From positions 1-23,241 of the forward strand of contig JAUMYC010000012.1 of NCBI GenBank assembly GCA_030528845.1: a stretch of DNA of 23,241 nucleotides, given 5' to 3'. The translations under genes were made by a program, and so were the position numbers. This DNA comes from Eubacteriales bacterium. GTDB taxonomy: Bacteria; Bacillota_A; Clostridia; Christensenellales; Aristaeellaceae. The notes under the pieces are model-generated. The model searched no databases. It was not told the origin of the DNA and saw nothing but the letters and a program-made list of their open reading frames with translations. This document shows positions 1 to 7,232 of this stretch, in pieces (the first letter of the stretch is position 1; each line of letters starts with the position of its first letter).

Positions 1-556
1 TGGTCTCGTTGGCCTGCTCGTCGGTGGCGGTGAGGCCGGTGCCGATGGCCCAGACGGGCTCGTAGGCGATGACGACCTTTTCGAGCATTTCGGTGGTGAA
101 GCCGGTCAGAGCCATCTTGGTCTGATAGGAAACGAGGGTATCGGTGTAGCCGGCTTCGCGCTCGTCGAGCATTTCGCCGACGCAGATGATGGCGGTCAGG
201 CCGCCTTCAACAGCCGCCTTGGAGCGGAGGTTGACGGTCTTGTCGGTCTCGCCGAAGTACTGACGGCGCTCGGAATGACCGATGATGACGTATTCAACGC
301 CGACGGCCTTGAGCATTTCCACGCTCAGCTCGCCGGTGTAGGCGCCGGAAGCCTTGAAGTGAACGTTCTGAGCGCCGACCTTGACGTTGGAGCCCTTGGC
401 AGCTTCCACGGCGGCGGGCAGGCAGACGGCGGGAGTGCAGACGACGACGTCGCACTGAGCATCCTTGACCAGAGGCTTGAGAGCGTTGATGAGTTCGACG
501 GTCTCGGCCGGGGTCTTGTTCATCTTCCAGTTGCCGGCGATGATGGGTTTGCGCAT
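1..556 (-). CDS. tpiA: Triosephosphate isomerase, 3' end cut by window edge
   Basis: This gene encodes the glycolytic enzyme that interconverts dihydroxyacetone phosphate and glyceraldehyde 3-phosphate in the cytoplasm. The translation begins [15 protein letters not shown] and contains the family landmarks: the NWKMN segment with the active-site Asn and Lys, VIIGHSERR with the catalytic His, and [11 protein letters not shown] with the catalytic Glu just before the flexible loop. About 185 residues are visible of a usual length near 250, so the C-terminal quarter lies beyond base 1. The start ATG is at 554-556 and is preceded by AGGAGGAG at a normal distance. It follows pgk on the same strand after a 164-base gap full of stem-loops, and is probably in the same operon. 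Identification is firm; only the missing end is uncertain. Confidence 0.97.
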   Translation of the reverse strand, partial: MRKPIIAGNWKMNKTPAETVELINALKPLVKDAQCDVVVCTPAVCLPAAVEAAKGSNVKVGAQNVHFKASGAYTGELSVEMLKAVGVEYVIIGHSERRQYFGETDKTVNLRSKAAVEGGLTAIICVGEMLDEREAGYTDTLVSYQTKMALTGFTTEMLEKVVIAYEPVWAIGTGLTATDEQANET

Positions 557-579
557 TGGTATCTCCTCCTAAAATATGC

Positions 580-704
580 GGCCGCGAGCGGCCCTTTTTA
601 TTGGTGCTTTGCCGGGAAACCGAGCGTTTCCCTATCGAAGGCGGAGGCCGGGCTGGCTCCCTTTTTCCGCCATACGAGGGCATGCGGAAAGCCCGCACAC
701 CCTC
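580..704 (-). other. Structured pgk-tpiA intercistronic RNA: four consecutive stem-loops
   Basis: Read in the direction of transcription, the gap between pgk and tpiA folds into a row of hairpins. The first is 676-704: 5-bp GAGGG/CCCTC, a 2x2 TG/TG internal loop, then 5-bp TGCGG/CCGCA with a 5-nt loop. The second is 640-671, a weaker 6-bp GGCGGA/TCCGCC stem with a 20-nt loop. The third is 614-632, a perfect 7-bp GGGAAAC/GTTTCCC stem with a 5-nt loop. The fourth is 580-593, GGCCG/CGGCC with a 4-nt loop, about ten bases before the tpiA ribosome binding site. None is followed by a T tract on the minus strand, so they do not look like terminators for this operon. A role in processing, mRNA stability or translation of tpiA is inferred. 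A small palindromic repeat element is the alternative. Confidence 0.6.
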
Positions 705-720
705 AATGCGTTTTATGGAA

Positions 721-1908
721 TTACTTTTCCAGCAGGCAGGCAACGCCGGGCAGGGTCTTGCCCTCGAGGAACTCGAGAGAAGCGCCGCCGCCGGTGGAGA
801 TGTGGCTCATCTTCGGGGCGAGGCCCATCTGGGTGACAGCAGCAGCGCTGTCGCCGCCGCCGATGATGGTGATGGCTTCGGACTCGGCCATGGCGCTGGC
901 GACGGCCAGGGTGCCCTTGGCGAATTCCGGCTTCTCGAACACGCCCATCGGGCCGTTCCAGACGACGGTCTTGGCGGACTTGACGGCCTCGGCGAAGATC
1001 TCAATGGACTTCGGGCCGATATCCAGGCCCATGAAGCCGGCCGGGATGGCGCAGGTGTCGACGGTGACGGTCTCGGTGGGGTTGTCGAAATCGTTGGCGC
1101 AGACGCAGTCGACCGGCAGCAGCATGTTGACGCCCTTTTCCTTGGCGGAGGCCATCATTTCCTTAGCCAGTTCGATGCGCTCTTCGTCGAGCATGGAGTT
1201 GCCGATCTCGCCGCCCATGGCCTTGGCAAAGGTGAACGCCATGCCGCCGCCGATGATGAGGGTGTCGACCTTTTCGAGCAGGTTGGTGATGACGCCGATC
1301 TTGTCCTTGACCTTGGCGCCGCCGAGGATGGCGACGAAGGGACGCTGCGGATCTTCAACGGCGTTGCCGAGGAAGTCGAGCTCCTTGCCGATCAGGAAGC
1401 CGGCAACGGCGGGCAGATAAGCAGCGACGCCGGCAGTGGAAGCATGGGCGCGATGCACGGTGCCGAACGCGTCGGAGACGTAGATCTCGGCCATGGAAGC
1501 CAGTTCCTTGGCAAATTCCGGATCGTTGCCTTCCTCTTCCTTATGGAAGCGGACGTTTTCGATCATGACGGCCTTGCCGCACTCGACTTCGGCAGCCAGA
1601 GCCTTGGCGCTCGGGCCGATGACGTCTTCAGCCAGCTTGACTTCAAAGCCCAGCAGCTCGCTCAGGCGCTTTGCGACGGGAGCGAGGGAATACTTCATGT
1701 TAAATTCGCCCTTCGGACGGCCAAGGTGAGAGCAGAGCACCACGGCGGCGCCGTTCTCAAGCAGATACTTGATGGTCGGCAGAGCGGCCTGGATGCGGGT
1801 CTCGTCGGTGATGGCGCCGGTCGCCTTGTCCAGCGGCACGTTGAAATCGCAGCGCACGAGAACTTTCTTGCCCTGAACCTCGATGTCCTTAACAGTCTTC
1901 TTGTTCAT
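721..1908 (-). CDS. pgk: Phosphoglycerate kinase
   Basis: This gene encodes the enzyme that transfers the acyl phosphate of 1,3-bisphosphoglycerate to ADP, the first ATP-yielding step of glycolysis. The 395-residue protein has the full family length. Visible landmarks are RCDFNVPLD (about residues 19-27) and SHLGRPKG (about 60-67) on the N-terminal substrate lobe, and GGGDSAAAV (about 350-358) and [13 protein letters not shown] on the C-terminal nucleotide lobe. The start ATG at 1906-1908 has AAGGAG ten bases upstream. An earlier ATG eight bases upstream is out of frame and is ignored. The gene lies between cggR and tpiA on the same strand. The usual neighbour gapA is absent here. Nearly every codon ends in G or C, as expected for a highly expressed gene. 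Confidence 0.98.
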   Translation of the reverse strand: MNKKTVKDIEVQGKKVLVRCDFNVPLDKATGAITDETRIQAALPTIKYLLENGAAVVLCSHLGRPKGEFNMKYSLAPVAKRLSELLGFEVKLAEDVIGPSAKALAAEVECGKAVMIENVRFHKEEEGNDPEFAKELASMAEIYVSDAFGTVHRAHASTAGVAAYLPAVAGFLIGKELDFLGNAVEDPQRPFVAILGGAKVKDKIGVITNLLEKVDTLIIGGGMAFTFAKAMGGEIGNSMLDEERIELAKEMMASAKEKGVNMLLPVDCVCANDFDNPTETVTVDTCAIPAGFMGLDIGPKSIEIFAEAVKSAKTVVWNGPMGVFEKPEFAKGTLAVASAMAESEAITIIGGGDSAAAVTQMGLAPKMSHISTGGGASLEFLEGKTLPGVACLLEK

Positions 1909-1942
1909 TGGTCATACACTCCTTCCAAGATTACCTAAAAAG

Positions 1943-1951
1943 ATTGTATCA
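1943..1951 (-). promoter_or_regulatory. Candidate extended -10 promoter element before pgk
   Basis: The minus strand reads TGATACAAT, an extended -10 (TGn + TACAAT), about 35 bases before the pgk start codon. No good -35 hexamer lies 16-18 bases upstream. The same nonamer shape, TGATA(C/T)AAT, recurs before three other genes in the window (13714, 18888, 23231), which supports a real promoter. It would let pgk-tpiA be transcribed independently of cggR. Confidence 0.45.
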
Positions 1952-2069
1952 TAACGCGCCATGCGTCGGGGAAACAGATTTGTGGATATCCTGTAAAATA
2001 TTTGGCCTAACGGATAATTTTCGTCGTGCGGCGGCTGTTTTCCTGCTTTTCTGCGCGGCGGGGCGAAAA

Positions 2070-3092
2070 TTATTCGCTCTGGTCTGCGCGCAGGATCTCG
2101 AGCATCGCCCTTGCGCAGGCTTCGTCGACGACCAGCAGCTCATGCGCATGGTGTCTCGCCACCGCCACGACGGCTGCGGCCTTTGCCGCCCCGCAGGCTA
2201 CGGCCACCACATGCGGGATGGACTTGAAATCCCATCCGCCCAGGAGGCCTTCGTCATAGCCTTCGATCTGCCTGCCGTGTCCGTCATACCAACTGCCCAG
2301 CACGAACGCCTTTGCGCCCGCCCCGGTCAGCTCCATCTCGCGCTGCGGGTGCATCTGCCTCTCGGCCGCGATCTTTTCCACCCCGGCGACGCCGTAGAGC
2401 AAAATGTCGGTATGCCGCAAATCGTCCAGCGTCTGTGAGACGCTTTCGATCTTTACAAATTCGCGCAGCATGTCTGCCGGAAGGCCGTCGGGCATATGCA
2501 GAAGCCTGTGCCTTCCGCCCAGCCGGTTGGCAAATTCCTCTGCCAGCGCGTCTGCCTGCACTTCGACCCGCTCGCCGAAGCCGCCGCGCGCGGGAAGGAC
2601 GAGAACGTCTGTGTGCGCGCCGGGCGTGATCGCCTCGGCCACGGAGCGCATGGTCTCTCCGCCGGAGACGGCGAGGATCGTGCCCTGACGGAGGATGGAG
2701 CGGATATGCTGGGCAGCGATGCGCCCGACCTGAGCGATCTCCCCTTCCGGGGCGATGCGCACGCGCGAAACATCCAGCAGATGCTCCAGCTGCGTCTCCA
2801 GAGTGGCCGTGCCAAGACGCGTGCGGCTGATGGAGCGCGCTTCCTCCAGAAGCGGCCGCGCCTTTTCCGTGATGCACATGCCCGCCGCGGACATTTCCAA
2901 GAGGCCGTCCTCCCGCAGGGATTCGCACACGGCGCGCACTTCCCTTTCGCGCATCTTCAGCCGCTGCGCAAGCGCCCTGCGGCCCACAGGCTCGAGCGCG
3001 CCTACGCGTTCGAGCACCATCGCGCGCAGGCAGATCTCGTTGAGCTGGCCCGGCGCGAGCTGCTCCAAAAGCCGAAATGTGCTCTCATGCAT
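2070..3092 (-). CDS. cggR: Central glycolytic genes regulator CggR (SorC/DeoR-type repressor)
   Basis: This is a DNA-binding repressor of glycolytic genes; in the known family, fructose-1,6-bisphosphate relieves repression. Starting at the ATG at 3090-3092, which has GGAGG seven bases upstream, the protein is 340 residues, the same as the Bacillus CggR length. The upstream extension in this frame has no such site. Residues about 15-75 form a winged helix-turn-helix (ALAQRLKMREREVRAVCESLREDGLL). The rest is a SorC-type sugar-binding domain with ILAVSGGETMRSVAEAI, a phosphosugar-binding loop, and HVVAVACGAAKAAAVVAVARH near the end. The neighbouring pgk and tpiA on the same strand support the specific name over a generic SorC regulator. 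The protein ends LRADQSE-stop. Confidence 0.9.
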   Translation of the reverse strand: MHESTFRLLEQLAPGQLNEICLRAMVLERVGALEPVGRRALAQRLKMREREVRAVCESLREDGLLEMSAAGMCITEKARPLLEEARSISRTRLGTATLETQLEHLLDVSRVRIAPEGEIAQVGRIAAQHIRSILRQGTILAVSGGETMRSVAEAITPGAHTDVLVLPARGGFGERVEVQADALAEEFANRLGGRHRLLHMPDGLPADMLREFVKIESVSQTLDDLRHTDILLYGVAGVEKIAAERQMHPQREMELTGAGAKAFVLGSWYDGHGRQIEGYDEGLLGGWDFKSIPHVVAVACGAAKAAAVVAVARHHAHELLVVDEACARAMLEILRADQSE

Positions 3093-3106
3093 TGCGTATC
3101 CTCCAT

Positions 3107-3130
3107 GACCGGGCGTGTTTTGTCCCGGTC
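3107..3130 (-). promoter_or_regulatory. Inverted repeat in cggR leader; candidate CggR operator
   Basis: A perfect 7-bp inverted repeat, GACCGGG/CCCGGTC with a 10-nt spacer, lies between the cggR promoter and its ribosome binding site. The minus strand contains CGGGAC, the core half-site of the described Bacillus CggR operator. The full direct-repeat operator with TGTC halves is not present. It could act as DNA operator for autoregulation or as an RNA hairpin next to the ribosome binding site. Confidence 0.45.
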
Positions 3131-3150
3131 GGCAAAATCCTGCCCAAGAG

Positions 3151-3179
3151 AGTATAGCACAAAATTTCGGTTCTGTACA
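3151..3179 (-). promoter_or_regulatory. cggR promoter
   Basis: On the minus strand TGTACA (-35, 3174-3179) and TATACT (-10, 3151-3156) are separated by exactly 17 bases, giving four and five matches to the sigma-A consensus hexamers. The position fits a leader of about 50 bases before cggR. Confidence 0.65.
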
Positions 3180-3229
3180 GCCCTGCGGCATATTTACACA
3201 ACCGTAATTCCCCCGGGCCCGCTCCCTGC

Positions 3230-3258
3230 TTGATGATTTAACACCCGGTGGCTACACT
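3230..3258 (+). promoter_or_regulatory. Promoter of the ecfA1-ecfA2-ecfT operon
   Basis: TTGATG (3230-3235) and TACACT (3253-3258) are separated by exactly 17 bases, each with four of six consensus matches. The start of ecfA1 follows about 63 bases later. The AC-rich leader shows no obvious riboswitch fold. Confidence 0.5.
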
Positions 3259-3321
3259 GTAAATGTGAATTTATGCACCTGACAAACAAAAAACAAACGC
3301 AACAGAAAAGGAGGCCGCGCC

Positions 3322-4164
3322 ATGCAGGAGAGGCAGTATTCAGCCGTCACGGTAGAGAACGCGGTGTATTCCTATCCCGAAAGCGACATCGCCGCCGTCT
3401 CCGGCGCCTCGATGACCGTGCCCAAGGGCGCTCTGGTCGCCGTGCTCGGCCACAACGGCAGCGGAAAATCCACCCTTGCGAAGATGCTCAACGGCCTCTA
3501 CTGCGCGCAGAGCGGCAAGGTGAGCGTATGCGGCATCGACGCCGCCGTGCCCGAAAACGCATGGGACGTCCGCTCGCACTGCGGCATGGTATTCCAGAAC
3601 CCGGACAACCAGATCGTCTCCACCGTTGTAGAAGAAGACGTCGCCTTCGGTCTGGAGAACATCGGCATGGAGCCGGCGAAGATCCGCACTCGCGTGGCCG
3701 AAGCGCTGGAGATGGTCGGCATGTCGGATTATGCCCTTGCCGCGCCGCACATGCTCTCCGGCGGGCAGAAGCAGCGCGTCGCCATCGCGGGCGTGCTGGC
3801 CATGCGCTGCGAGGTGATCGTCTTTGACGAGGCCACCGCCATGCTCGATCCCTCCGGCAGGGAGGAGATCTTTCAGATCGTGCGCCGTCTCAACCGCGAG
3901 GAGGGCGTGACGGTCATCTGGATCACGCATTTTATGGAAGAGGCCGTGCAGGCCGATTATATCTACATCATGGACGAAGGCAAGACCGTCGCGCGGGGCA
4001 CCGCGCGGGAGGTATTCTCCGATTCCGCCGCCCTGCGCGGCTACGGTCTTGACGTGCCCGTCGCGGCGGAATTTTCCGAAGCGCTGCGCGGGATGGGCGT
4101 TGCGATGCCCGAGGGGATCCTGACCGCCGAGGAAGCGGTGGAGGCGCTATGCCGATCAGTCTGA
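3322..4164 (+). CDS. ecfA1: ECF transporter ATPase A1
   Basis: This is one of two ATPases that power the energy-coupling factor transporter for vitamins or metal ions. The 280-residue protein has GHNGSGKST (Walker A, about 43-51), FQNPDNQ (Q-loop, about 91-97), LSGGQKQR (ABC signature, about 145-152), VIVFDEAT (Walker B, about 165-172) and ITH (switch His, about 203). The start ATG is preceded by AAAAGGAGG. It overlaps ecfA2 by 16 bases, so the two are translationally linked. In the Walker B region the usual DEP is DEA, as often seen in this subunit. The S-component that selects the substrate is not encoded nearby. Confidence 0.94.
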   Translation: MQERQYSAVTVENAVYSYPESDIAAVSGASMTVPKGALVAVLGHNGSGKSTLAKMLNGLYCAQSGKVSVCGIDAAVPENAWDVRSHCGMVFQNPDNQIVSTVVEEDVAFGLENIGMEPAKIRTRVAEALEMVGMSDYALAAPHMLSGGQKQRVAIAGVLAMRCEVIVFDEATAMLDPSGREEIFQIVRRLNREEGVTVIWITHFMEEAVQADYIYIMDEGKTVARGTAREVFSDSAALRGYGLDVPVAAEFSEALRGMGVAMPEGILTAEEAVEALCRSV

Positions 4165-5012
4165 ATCATGTCAACCACACCTATATGCCCGGAAGCCCGT
4201 TTCAGTCCGTCGCGCTCAACGACGTCTCCTTCGAACTCGTTCAGGGAGAGTTTCTCGGCGTGATCGGCCACACGGGCAGCGGAAAGAGCACCTTTGCCCA
4301 GCACCTCAACGGGCTGCTGCTGCCCAACTCCGGCACGGTGCTCATCGACGGGATCGATATTTCCGCGAAGACGCCCGAGGCCCGTCAGGCGCGCCGGAGG
4401 GTCGGGCTCGTGTTCCAGTATCCCGAGTATCAGCTCTTCGAAGAGACCGTCGCCAAGGACATCGCCTTCGGCCCGAAAAACATGGGCCTGAGCGAAAAGG
4501 AGATCGCCGCGCGCGTGACCACCGCCGCAGAGGCCGTGGGCCTTTCCCCCTCCCTGCTCGAGCGCTCTCCGTTCGAGCTCTCCGGCGGCCAGAAAAGGCG
4601 CGTCGCCATCGCAGGCGTGCTGGCCATGGAGCCGACTTACATCGTGCTGGACGAACCCGCCGCCGGGCTCGACCCGCAGGGCCGCAGGGATATGGAAAAG
4701 CTGCTGCGCCGCCTGCATGAAGACCCCAGCCGCACTCTGGTCATGATCTCGCATTCCATGGACGACGTCGCCCGCCTGTGCGACAGGCTGCTGGTCATGG
4801 AGCACGGCCGCGTCGCCGTCGTGGGCACGCCCATCGAGGTCTTCCGCCAAAGCGAGGAGCTTTCGCGCATCGGGCTGGATCTGCCCGAGGGCGAAAAGCT
4901 GGCCCGCAGGCTGCGCAACGCCGGCTTCGCTATCCCGGAGGGCACGTTCGACCCCGTCGAACTTGCACGCTGCGTTGCCGCCCATGGGAAGGGAGGCGCG
5001 CACGATGCTTAA
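4149..5012 (+). CDS. ecfA2: ECF transporter ATPase A2
   Basis: This is the second ATPase of the energy-coupling factor module, expected to pair with EcfA1 and dock on EcfT. The 287-residue protein shows GHTGSGKST (about 40-48), FQYPEYQLF (about 89-97), LSGGQKRR (about 144-151), IVLDEPAAGLDP (about 165-176) and ISH (about 200-202). The FQYPEYQLF segment is typical of EcfA2. It overlaps ecfA1 by 16 bases and ecfT by 8 bases, which makes the three genes one translation-coupled operon. No damage or odd base composition is seen. Confidence 0.94.
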   Translation: MPISLNHVNHTYMPGSPFQSVALNDVSFELVQGEFLGVIGHTGSGKSTFAQHLNGLLLPNSGTVLIDGIDISAKTPEARQARRRVGLVFQYPEYQLFEETVAKDIAFGPKNMGLSEKEIAARVTTAAEAVGLSPSLLERSPFELSGGQKRRVAIAGVLAMEPTYIVLDEPAAGLDPQGRRDMEKLLRRLHEDPSRTLVMISHSMDDVARLCDRLLVMEHGRVAVVGTPIEVFRQSEELSRIGLDLPEGEKLARRLRNAGFAIPEGTFDPVELARCVAAHGKGGAHDA

Positions 5013-5808
5013 AAACATCACTCTCGGCCAGTATTTCCCCGGAGACACCTTCATCCACAGGCTCGACTCGCGCACGAAGCTGCTGGCGACCGTCGCGCTG
5101 ATCGTCGCGGTGTTTCTGGCGCAGGGCGTGCTCAGCTATGCGCTGCTGTTCGCCTTCGTGCTCGCCTGCATCAAGCTCTCGAACGTGGGCATGAAGTTCA
5201 TCTGGAAGGGCCTCAAGCCCATCCTCTTCATCGTCGTTATCACCTTCGTGCTCAATATTTTCTTCACACCGGGCGAGGTGATGCTTCTGGAATGGAAGTT
5301 CATCCATATCTCGCAAAACGGGCTGATCACCGCCGCGCGCATGGCGCTGCGCCTCGTGCTGCTGGTGATGAGCACGCAGATCCTTACCCTGACGACCTCC
5401 CCCATCTCGCTCACGGACGGCATGGAGCGCCTGCTCAAGCCTCTTGCGCGCATCGGATTCCCGGCGCATGAGCTGGCCATGATGATGTCCATCGCGCTGC
5501 GCTTCATCCCCACTCTGCTCGAGGAAACGGACAAGATCATGAAGGCACAGAAATCGCGCGGTGCGGATTTCGAGAGCGGAAACCTCATCCAGCGCGCGAA
5601 GGCCATGCTGCCGCTGCTGGTGCCGCTGTTTCTGAGCGCGTTCCGCAGGGCGGACGAGCTTGCGCTGGCCATGGAAGCGCGCTGCTATCGCGGCGGAAAC
5701 GGCCGCACGCGCATGAAGCAGATGCACTACGGCAGGGGCGACGCCATCGCCGGCCTGTCGCTCTCCGCGCTCATCGCCGCCGTCGTGCTGCTCAACAAGG
5801 TGTTCTGA
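5005..5808 (+). CDS. ecfT: ECF transporter transmembrane coupling protein EcfT
   Basis: This is the membrane scaffold that couples the two Ecf ATPases to exchangeable substrate-binding S-components. The start ATG at 5005 is chosen because GGGAGG lies eight bases upstream and it gives MLKNITLGQYFPGDTFIHRLDSRTKLL, the typical EcfT N-terminus; the length is then 267 residues, normal for the family. Several hydrophobic segments are visible, for example LLATVALIVAVFLAQGVLSYALLFAFVLA. The cytoplasmic coupling motifs appear as AQKSRGADF and MEARCYRGG. The gene closes the operon and is followed directly by an intrinsic terminator. In many Firmicutes this module sits beside rplQ and truA, which are absent here. 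Confidence 0.92.
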   Translation: MLKNITLGQYFPGDTFIHRLDSRTKLLATVALIVAVFLAQGVLSYALLFAFVLACIKLSNVGMKFIWKGLKPILFIVVITFVLNIFFTPGEVMLLEWKFIHISQNGLITAARMALRLVLLVMSTQILTLTTSPISLTDGMERLLKPLARIGFPAHELAMMMSIALRFIPTLLEETDKIMKAQKSRGADFESGNLIQRAKAMLPLLVPLFLSAFRRADELALAMEARCYRGGNGRTRMKQMHYGRGDAIAGLSLSALIAAVVLLNKVF

Positions 5809-5820
5809 ACCGCATACAAA

Positions 5821-5849
5821 CCGCCCTGCGCGCCGTGCCGGGCGGTTTT
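5821..5849 (+). terminator. Intrinsic terminator after ecfT
   Basis: CCGCCC and GGGCGG form a 6-bp GC stem around a 13-nt loop and are followed by TTTT. It lies 12 bases after the ecfT stop codon. Confidence 0.8.
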
Positions 5850-5888
5850 CTCTTTCAGTATAGTATGATGCTTCTCGGAGGGATCGCA

Positions 5889-6659
5889 ATGCATTACAGC
5901 GAAATACTGGATGCGCTCGCGCAGCGCTATCAGGAGATCCTCGGCGCAAATTTCACAGGCCTGTATGTACACGGCTCGCTCGCCATGGGCTGCTTTCATC
6001 CGCAAAAGAGCGATATCGACTATGTATGCGTTGTGTTTGAAGAGCCCGGCGACGAACAGAAGATGCGCATCATGGAAGCGACGCTCGCGCTGGATCGATA
6101 CGCCCCGGAAAAGGGGCTGGAGATGCACGTTATGCGGCTGGAGGACTGCCTGCACCCGAGCCGGCCCTGCTATTTCTGCCTGCATTACTCCCGCGCGCAC
6201 ACGCAAAGCTTTTTGGACGATCCGTCCGGCTATGTGCGCCGCATGAAGGGCGGCGATCCGGATCTGGGCGGGCATCTGACCGTTCTGCACGCCTGCGGCA
6301 TCTGCTGGAGCGGCGCGCCTGTCAAGGACGTGTTCGCGCCGGTGCCGAAGGAAATGTATCTGGAGAGCATTCTGGACGACGTGCTCTCCGATTGCGGCGA
6401 CGAGATCTACCGCATCTGCAATCTCTGCCGCGTTTGGGGGTATCTCGCCCAAGGGGAGCTCTTCTCCAAGCGCACCGGCCCGCAATGGGCGCTGCGGCAG
6501 GGCGAAGGCCCGAGGGAGGCGATCGCACAGGCGCTGCGCTGCTACGAAGAAGGCGAAGCGTGGGGCGGCACCCTTTGCGCAGAGGAGGCCTGCGCGTGGC
6601 TCAAGGCGAAGATCCTCTCCCTGCTCCCGGAGGAGTTTCAGAAAAAATATGCACGATAA
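5889..6659 (+). CDS. Aminoglycoside adenylyltransferase-like nucleotidyltransferase
   Basis: This 256-residue protein resembles ANT(3'')/ANT(9)-type enzymes, which transfer AMP from ATP to aminoglycoside hydroxyls. The N-terminal domain has the polymerase-beta-type motif HGSLAMGCFHPQKSDIDYV (about residues 28-46), with GS binding the triphosphate and Asp42 and Asp44 as metal ligands. LEMHVM (about 77-82) could supply the further acidic residue. The C-terminal part is mainly helical and matches the domain that follows in AadA-like proteins (QWALRQGEGPREAIAQALRCY resembles the AadA tail). The start ATG at 5889 has GGAGGG six bases upstream. It is followed 13 bases later by the Nudix gene. Whether it confers resistance or acts on a native substrate cannot be told from the sequence. 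Confidence 0.75.
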   Translation: MHYSEILDALAQRYQEILGANFTGLYVHGSLAMGCFHPQKSDIDYVCVVFEEPGDEQKMRIMEATLALDRYAPEKGLEMHVMRLEDCLHPSRPCYFCLHYSRAHTQSFLDDPSGYVRRMKGGDPDLGGHLTVLHACGICWSGAPVKDVFAPVPKEMYLESILDDVLSDCGDEIYRICNLCRVWGYLAQGELFSKRTGPQWALRQGEGPREAIAQALRCYEEGEAWGGTLCAEEACAWLKAKILSLLPEEFQKKYAR

Positions 6660-6672
6660 AGGAGGAGCGCGC

Positions 6673-7182
6673 ATGGAGATCTGGGATCTGTACGACAGAG
6701 AACGAAATGTGATCGGTGAGCATGTCCGCGGCAGGGAGCTGCCCGAGGGCGGCTATCACCTCGTCGTGCACGTCTGGGTGCGAAACAGCGAAGGAAACTA
6801 CCTGATGTGCCGGCGTTCACGCAAGAAAGCAACCTGCCCGCTGATGTGGGAGTGCGTCGGCGGCAGCGCGTTTCGGGGAGAAGACAGCCTGAGCGCCGCC
6901 CTGCGCGAAACACACGAGGAGACCGGGCTGAAATTCCGCAGGGAGGACGGCGAGCTGCTCTTTACCCTGATCCGGGATACGGTGAGCGGGAAGCGCATCA
7001 ACGACATCGTGGACGTGTGGCGCTTTCGGCATGACGGAGATATCCCGCTGGAACAGGCCACGACGGACGAGGTGGAAGAGGCAAGGTGGATGAGCAGAGA
7101 CGAGATCGCCGCTCTGCGCGAGCAGGGCCGACTCGTCACATCCATAAAGGATCTGGGATATTTCTTTGAAAGCATGGATTGA
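6673..7182 (+). CDS. Nudix hydrolase
   Basis: This 169-residue protein belongs to the Nudix family, which hydrolyses nucleoside diphosphates linked to another group. The Nudix box runs from Gly64 to Leu86 (GSAFRGED, then LRETHEETGL) and fits GX5EX7REUXEEXGU except that Thr replaces the hydrophobic residue after RE. The N-terminal sequence MEIWDLYDRERNVIGEH and the strand YHLVVHVWVRNSEGNYLMCRRS resemble the YfcD/isopentenyl-diphosphate-isomerase-like branch. The start at 6673 is used because GGAGG lies seven bases upstream; an earlier ATG at 6649 lies inside the preceding gene. It is probably cotranscribed with the adenylyltransferase-like gene. The substrate is unknown. Confidence 0.88.
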   Translation: MEIWDLYDRERNVIGEHVRGRELPEGGYHLVVHVWVRNSEGNYLMCRRSRKKATCPLMWECVGGSAFRGEDSLSAALRETHEETGLKFRREDGELLFTLIRDTVSGKRINDIVDVWRFRHDGDIPLEQATTDEVEEARWMSRDEIAALREQGRLVTSIKDLGYFFESMD

Positions 7183-7199
7183 ATCGATATAAAAAACGA

Positions 7200-7225
7200 C
7201 CCCCGGCGTGTTTCTGCGCCGGGGG
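7200..7225. terminator. Bidirectional terminator between convergent genes
   Basis: A perfect 9-bp stem, CCCCCGGCG/CGCCGGGGG, with an 8-nt loop. The plus side is followed by ATTTGCTTTATTT and the minus side by TCGTTTTTT, so it can serve the Nudix gene and the convergent 2H phosphoesterase gene. Confidence 0.82.
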
Positions 7226-7232
7226 ATTTGCT

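Noticed and set aside
580..602. Terminator-like hairpin plus T tract on the plus strand before tpiA
   Set aside because: No plus-strand gene lies upstream, so it has nothing to terminate. It is better explained as part of the minus-strand stem-loop row.
275..1938. Long open frames on the plus strand opposite tpiA and pgk
   Set aside because: They mirror two clearly identified, highly biased minus-strand genes whose codons end in G or C, which leaves the opposite strand free of stops. They have no ribosome binding sites and no recognisable protein features.
1981..1989. DnaA-box-like TGTGGATAT
   Set aside because: A single 8-of-9 match without neighbouring boxes or an AT-rich unwinding region does not indicate an origin.
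3259..3321. Possible riboswitch in the ecfA1 leader, as often seen before vitamin transporters
   Set aside because: The leader is only about 60 bases, AC-rich and unstructured, too short for the known vitamin riboswitches.
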